Virus record (IMG/VR): IMGVR_UViG_3300046463_000857
Coordinates: 1-59,332 of that record
Reading direction: 5' to 3' (one strand)
Source of the DNA: a virus
DNA length: 59,332 nucleotides
Positions 55,822 through 59,332 of the stretch are shown one piece after another (positions within the stretch are counted from its first letter, which is position 1; each line of letters opens with the position of its first letter). The notes under the pieces were generated by a model. The model searched no databases. It worked only from the letters and a program-made list of their open reading frames with translations, and was not told the DNA's origin. The translations under genes and the position numbers were made by a program.

Positions 55822-56634
55822 TCACTGCTTGTAAAGGTGCCACAAAGCCAATTGAGGCGGATACGGAGTCGGCGAAGCAGGGTTAATCTGCACCCCGTCG
55901 GTCTCGCCGAAAGTTTCAAAAGACTGGCGCGCAGGCACCCCGGAGGGCACCGTCAAACTCGTTTCACCGTCGTGGTTAGCCTGCATGATGATTCGGCCAC
56001 GAATGGTCTGATTTCCGTCTCCCACGACTGCCCAGCCGGGGTTACCAATCAAGGCGTCCGAGAGCAAGTGATACATCACTGCCTTGACGTCGCCAGGGAC
56101 TCCGGAGACCGTGCGCCACTGATTTCGCTCGAACCAAATCAAGCAGGAAATATCCGTGTCGTAGTATTGCTGATACGCCGCAGGCGCAGAAGGCCGGTTC
56201 GCGGATGGGCCGGACAAAACGATTCCAAGGAACGGCACCCAAGACGTCCCGTTGAAAATATACCAGCCAATCGGGTTTCCGATGCTGGGGTCGATGTCGG
56301 TCTGGTCCTTCGTGGTCAACAGCCAAATCGGAGGAGTGCTGCTAGCCGGAGTGGACGCGCCCACGAAAAACGGAATCGTGAACGAAGCCGAGATGTCCTG
56401 GGGAACATAGCGATTGGTCGCGTCGTCCCAGACATACCACTGCGTGCCGCCCTTTAGCCAGGGGCCTACGTTTGAAGTGGGTTCCGTGTCACCGATGAAG
56501 ATGAAGTTGGTTCCGTTGGGCGAAACGATTTTTAATCGCTTCACGATTTCCACCCGCAGGTCGTCCGGGCTTCCTTTAAAGGAAGCGGGCAACGGAGCGG
56601 ACTGAATAATCAGACTGGTTGCTTGTAGGCTCAT
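55822..56634 (-). CDS. Fibre or tail-collar-like virion protein
   Basis: 270 aa. The N-terminal half has repeated Trp-rich strands with W-Y-V/I-x-x-x-T (QWYVWDDATNRYVP, GWYIFNGTSWVP), a pattern common in fibre and chaperone-associated repeats. It continues with QQYYDTDISCLIWFERNQWRTVSG, and GDVKAVMYHLLSDALIGNPGW near residue 180 recalls tail-collar domains. Lies between the acetyltransferase and the Ig-like protein genes. Probably a distal virion component. Confidence 0.6.
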   Translation of the reverse strand: MSLQATSLIIQSAPLPASFKGSPDDLRVEIVKRLKIVSPNGTNFIFIGDTEPTSNVGPWLKGGTQWYVWDDATNRYVPQDISASFTIPFFVGASTPASSTPPIWLLTTKDQTDIDPSIGNPIGWYIFNGTSWVPFLGIVLSGPSANRPSAPAAYQQYYDTDISCLIWFERNQWRTVSGVPGDVKAVMYHLLSDALIGNPGWAVVGDGNQTIRGRIIMQANHDGETSLTVPSGVPARQSFETFGETDGVQINPASPTPYPPQLALWHLYKQ

Positions 56635-56638
56635 AATT

Positions 56639-58390
56639 TTACGTTAGGGTCATGTTACCTAGAGACAGAATCTGGACACCCCCGAGACCCGTGTCCGGAG
56701 AACATCGCACGATAAGCTCCAGCAGAATGTGTTTTACCGAATGCGCCGGTAAAACCAAAGACAATGTGAACGGAGTAAAGGGACCCGTTACTAAGTCCCG
56801 TAGGGGCGACTGAATGCTGCTTCCTGAACCGGGAATAGAATCATACAACTCCATGTTGAAGATTACTCCATCCTGGCCCGCGATATAATTGCAAACATTT
56901 CCATCGGCTTCCCACGCTGGAATGTGCCAAGTCAGCGTAACGGGATTGTCTGTCGGATTACATATCCGGGAAGTAAAACCCTGGGAAGTGGAAAGCTGAA
57001 AACAAGGACCGACGCCCGGTGAGAGTGCGTTAAAAGTTCCTGTTCCGCCCGCCATTGTATTCCCGGGGTCAGCCGGAGAAATCGTCCAGGTCAGGTCTGC
57101 AATATTGCTGGGCACACCGGCGCACTCGCCATCTGAAATAGCGATACTGTAGCTCCTAGAGCATATTTCCTGGTCCGTGCTAGAGTCCACGACCTGCACC
57201 TCGAAGGTGCTAGTCTGATTCGTAGTAGGAGTGCCGGAGACATGCCCCGCTGAATTCATGCTGAGCCCATCGGGCAGGCTACCGCTAATAATCGAAAACG
57301 TAAGCGGCGCAGTTCCTCCGCTAGCAGTAAAATCAAAAGTGTAAGGCGTGGTGGTGGCCCCGCTGGGAGGATTCGCATTCGTAAATCCAAACGTAATCAG
57401 CTTGTAGTAGAAAATCGCTACACGGTTATTCGCGCTCGTAACTGTGATGTTGTAGTGGAAAGTTCCACTCACTGTCGGGATGCCACTCACGTTTGCCGAA
57501 ATCGGTGACTCTTGCGCAAACACCAATCCGGTCGGCAACGGGTCCCCGGCGTATACAAAAGTGCAAGGCCCCGTGAATCCATCCGGCGCGAGAGTAGTCT
57601 CTCCGAACATATCTCCAAGGCATCCATCTAAGTCGGTAGTGTCCCCTCCGCCACCTCCATCGGGAATACAGGTGCAGCTTGCTGCGTTCCAGGTGAACCC
57701 TGGTTCACACGGGCTCGTGATTAGCCCGCACGGCACACACTCACATAAGATAGCATTCCAGCCCGTTCCAGGAGGACACGTCAACGGAGAGCAATCAAAG
57801 TCTGTGCATACGTGGTCACTCAACGGAGTCTCGCCATCACCAGTGATTGCGGTGATTCGATAACATCCCGGCGTGCAGACTTCGAACGAGCTTCCAGAGA
57901 AGGCATACCAGTAGAGACTGTAAGGGCCGCTAGGCCCATTAGAACTTTTATACAGATTGTAGGCAACGGTCTGCGGGAACACAGGAAGAGCGACGATGGT
58001 ATATCCTCCGCCTGGAATGGCGATAGGCGAACTTCGGGCCGACTCATGCCCCTGTCCATCGATAGCGGAAATCTCATAGTAGCCCTCCGAGCACAGCGCA
58101 ATCGAACCGTTAGGAACGCACTCCGAAATTAAATTGTAAGGGCTGTCCGGATTATTCGGGTCTATTGCTTCATAAATCTGGAAACAGATTTGCCCGGGAA
58201 CATTGTCGAACGAAAAGAATCTGCGGCCTCGCCCGCCCGCTCTGCCGCCCGTCGGTCCATGATGCCGGAGGATGTCGGGCAGAATTATAACCGGGCCACC
58301 GCTGCTCGAAAACTGTGCCTCGCAAATCGGTGGCGACACATACTCGATGCGCGGCTTGCGCAGAAATAGAGTGTCTAAGATTACGTTCAT
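56639..58390 (-). CDS. Ig-like/putative-Ig (He_PIG) domain virion protein
   Basis: 583 aa. The middle contains bacterial Ig-like strands: YDFTASGGTAPLTFSIISGS, LPDGLSMNSAGHVSGTPT, STFEVQVVDSST, with the L-P-x-G-L...G-x-x-S-G-T-P signature of He_PIG domains near residue 390. An earlier half-copy reads LPTGLVF...ISANVSGIPTVSGTF. The N-terminal part has FN3-like turns and paired cysteines (CPPGTGWNAILCECVPC). Probably a receptor-binding or spike protein. ATGA-coupled to the gene at the right edge. Confidence 0.75.
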   Translation of the reverse strand: MNVILDTLFLRKPRIEYVSPPICEAQFSSSGGPVIILPDILRHHGPTGGRAGGRGRRFFSFDNVPGQICFQIYEAIDPNNPDSPYNLISECVPNGSIALCSEGYYEISAIDGQGHESARSSPIAIPGGGYTIVALPVFPQTVAYNLYKSSNGPSGPYSLYWYAFSGSSFEVCTPGCYRITAITGDGETPLSDHVCTDFDCSPLTCPPGTGWNAILCECVPCGLITSPCEPGFTWNAASCTCIPDGGGGGDTTDLDGCLGDMFGETTLAPDGFTGPCTFVYAGDPLPTGLVFAQESPISANVSGIPTVSGTFHYNITVTSANNRVAIFYYKLITFGFTNANPPSGATTTPYTFDFTASGGTAPLTFSIISGSLPDGLSMNSAGHVSGTPTTNQTSTFEVQVVDSSTDQEICSRSYSIAISDGECAGVPSNIADLTWTISPADPGNTMAGGTGTFNALSPGVGPCFQLSTSQGFTSRICNPTDNPVTLTWHIPAWEADGNVCNYIAGQDGVIFNMELYDSIPGSGSSIQSPLRDLVTGPFTPFTLSLVLPAHSVKHILLELIVRCSPDTGLGGVQILSLGNMTLT

Positions 58391-59332
58391 TCCAAGCCTA
58401 ACGAAATAGTTTTAGGCAGAACCGAGATTAGCTCGTTCTCCGCCATCTTGGTGGCAATCACCAGAGCTACTCGGTCGGCTGCTCGCTGAGAAATAATGCT
58501 CTCAGCGACACCAACACCCACAGCAGAGAAGTCGCCGACTATGACGGTCTCGGTGACCACAGAATGAAAGTCCTGAGTCGGGGCCTGACTCAATGCTATA
58601 TCGAGGGCCTCTTCAGAGGGTCCTTGAACTGATGCCCCGTCGAATCGAACCGCGCTTAGACTAGCCTCGTCCTGGCACGCCTGACCGTCGCCGGACTTAT
58701 CTTCGGGCACGGTCAACGCAAAGGTGCGGAGAAATCGAACGGTCGCGGGTCCCTGGCCCACTACGAGTAGCTCGAAGCTCTCGTCAATATTCTCCACGTC
58801 TGGTCGCTCCGCTCCGCAGGAAGACAGAGAGCCGTTGTCGTCCTGTTGGTTCGCATCCTCAGACCGAATCACCCGAGACTGGGGCTTATAGCCGAACAGT
58901 TGCGAATTGATGTCGATTAGAATCCGGAAATTAAGGTTTCCCTTTTCCACAGAAATTTTCTTCGACATGATTTGACGGAACGCGCCACGAAACGCTCCAG
59001 CATAAAAAACTCCGATGTCCAGGTCTTCAGCGACACCGGCAAGGCCGACATCCACCCACTGGAATCGGCAACGTTGTGCCGGGAGCTTACCCGGCACCGG
59101 GCACGTCTGCCCGAAATGTGCGCGCGGTTGAAAGGCCCAGGTGATTGGGCAGCCGTTGTCCAGCCGGTCGGGAGTGAAAGATTCCCACAACCGATTCTTC
59201 CCGTCAGCATCTACCGATACGTGAAAAATTCTGTTCTTGTCCGCGATTTCTCCGTAGACCCATTCAACTGGCCGGGTGCCAGTCCAATGGCCGCACCAGG
59301 ACGGGCCGGAGTCATCTGAGAGGGTCTCCAGA
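58387..59332 (-). CDS. Virion protein, N-terminus beyond the window
   Basis: The frame is open to the right edge (about 314 codons visible), so the start is missing. Trp/Gly-rich beginning (WCGHWTGTRPVEWVYGE, HVSVDADGKNRLW), a middle with MSKKISVEKGNLNFRILIDIN, and a long Ala/Val/Glu-rich C-terminal half (SEEALDIALSQAP, AADRVALVIATKMAENELI). It precedes the Ig-like fibre gene and probably belongs to the tail or baseplate; no domain is recognised. Confidence 0.62.
   Translation of the reverse strand, partial: LETLSDDSGPSWCGHWTGTRPVEWVYGEIADKNRIFHVSVDADGKNRLWESFTPDRLDNGCPITWAFQPRAHFGQTCPVPGKLPAQRCRFQWVDVGLAGVAEDLDIGVFYAGAFRGAFRQIMSKKISVEKGNLNFRILIDINSQLFGYKPQSRVIRSEDANQQDDNGSLSSCGAERPDVENIDESFELLVVGQGPATVRFLRTFALTVPEDKSGDGQACQDEASLSAVRFDGASVQGPSEEALDIALSQAPTQDFHSVVTETVIVGDFSAVGVGVAESIISQRAADRVALVIATKMAENELISVLPKTISLGLE

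Overview
This window looks like part of the genome of a tailed double-stranded DNA bacteriophage (Caudoviricetes). It has dense, mostly short genes, many of which overlap by ATGA or GTGA. It carries a complete phage-style replication set and collagen-like, lectin-like and Ig-like virion proteins. It also has a short tRNA cluster and no bacterial housekeeping operons. A chain of very large, Ala/Gln/Gly-rich proteins next to tail-fibre-like genes suggests ejected internal virion proteins and perhaps a podovirus-like particle, but this is inference. No large terminase, portal or major capsid gene is visible, so the head module must lie outside the window. The host cannot be named. Convincing Shine-Dalgarno sites are rare, and several promoters appear to start transcription exactly at the start codon, so the host presumably translates leaderless mRNA well.

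Layout. (1) 1-11186, leftward: a serine recombinase cut by the window edge, a lectin-like protein with a duplicated N-terminal module, a MazG-like gene, a GDP-fucose synthase-like reductase, and a cluster of Sec-signal proteins. Then come a tRNA-Met with two abnormal tRNA-like neighbours, a DxD glycosyltransferase, a SprT-like metalloprotease, and small membrane proteins. A repeat-rich gap (9454-9925) follows, and then a possible small terminase subunit. (2) 11485-20194, rightward: hypothetical genes, a collagen/C1q-like fibre, a LamG protein, a double-GT2 glycosyltransferase and a GDP-mannose 4,6-dehydratase. (3) 20221-43774, rightward: the early and replication region. It holds an SF1 helicase, an RNA ligase, a P-loop kinase-like gene, DUF1937 and DUF5664 nucleotide-metabolism genes, and an SF2 helicase. 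It continues with a structured non-coding RNA, a PD-(D/E)XK nuclease, a second SprT-like protease, a family A DNA polymerase, a primase-helicase, a sigma factor, a RuvC-like resolvase and an HTH-metallophosphoesterase fusion. (4) 43771-59332, leftward: the virion module, with a 2466-residue polyvalent protein, three further internal-virion-like proteins, a GNAT acetyltransferase and fibre or tail proteins running off the right edge.

How the genes may work together. The dehydratase (19020) and the reductase (2415) are the two enzymes that make GDP-L-fucose from GDP-mannose, and at least two glycosyltransferases could use the product. Polymerase, primase-helicase, SF1 and SF2 helicases, nuclease and resolvase form a replication and recombination set. 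The sigma factor suggests phage-directed late transcription.

The most interesting signals are regulatory. A motif GCGACT followed by 7 nt recurs directly before start codons in all three gene blocks. It has the spacing of a T7-type promoter core and implies leaderless mRNA. Five sigma70-like promoters place the -10 box 5-6 nt before ATG. The palindrome GTTTAAAC occurs 12 times. A ~160-nt RNA closed by a 16-bp helix follows its own promoter. Four tandem iterons flanked by palindromes abut the possible small terminase gene. In the 2466-residue protein a [QG]-[FY]-[RKN]-P motif marks eight apparent domain junctions.
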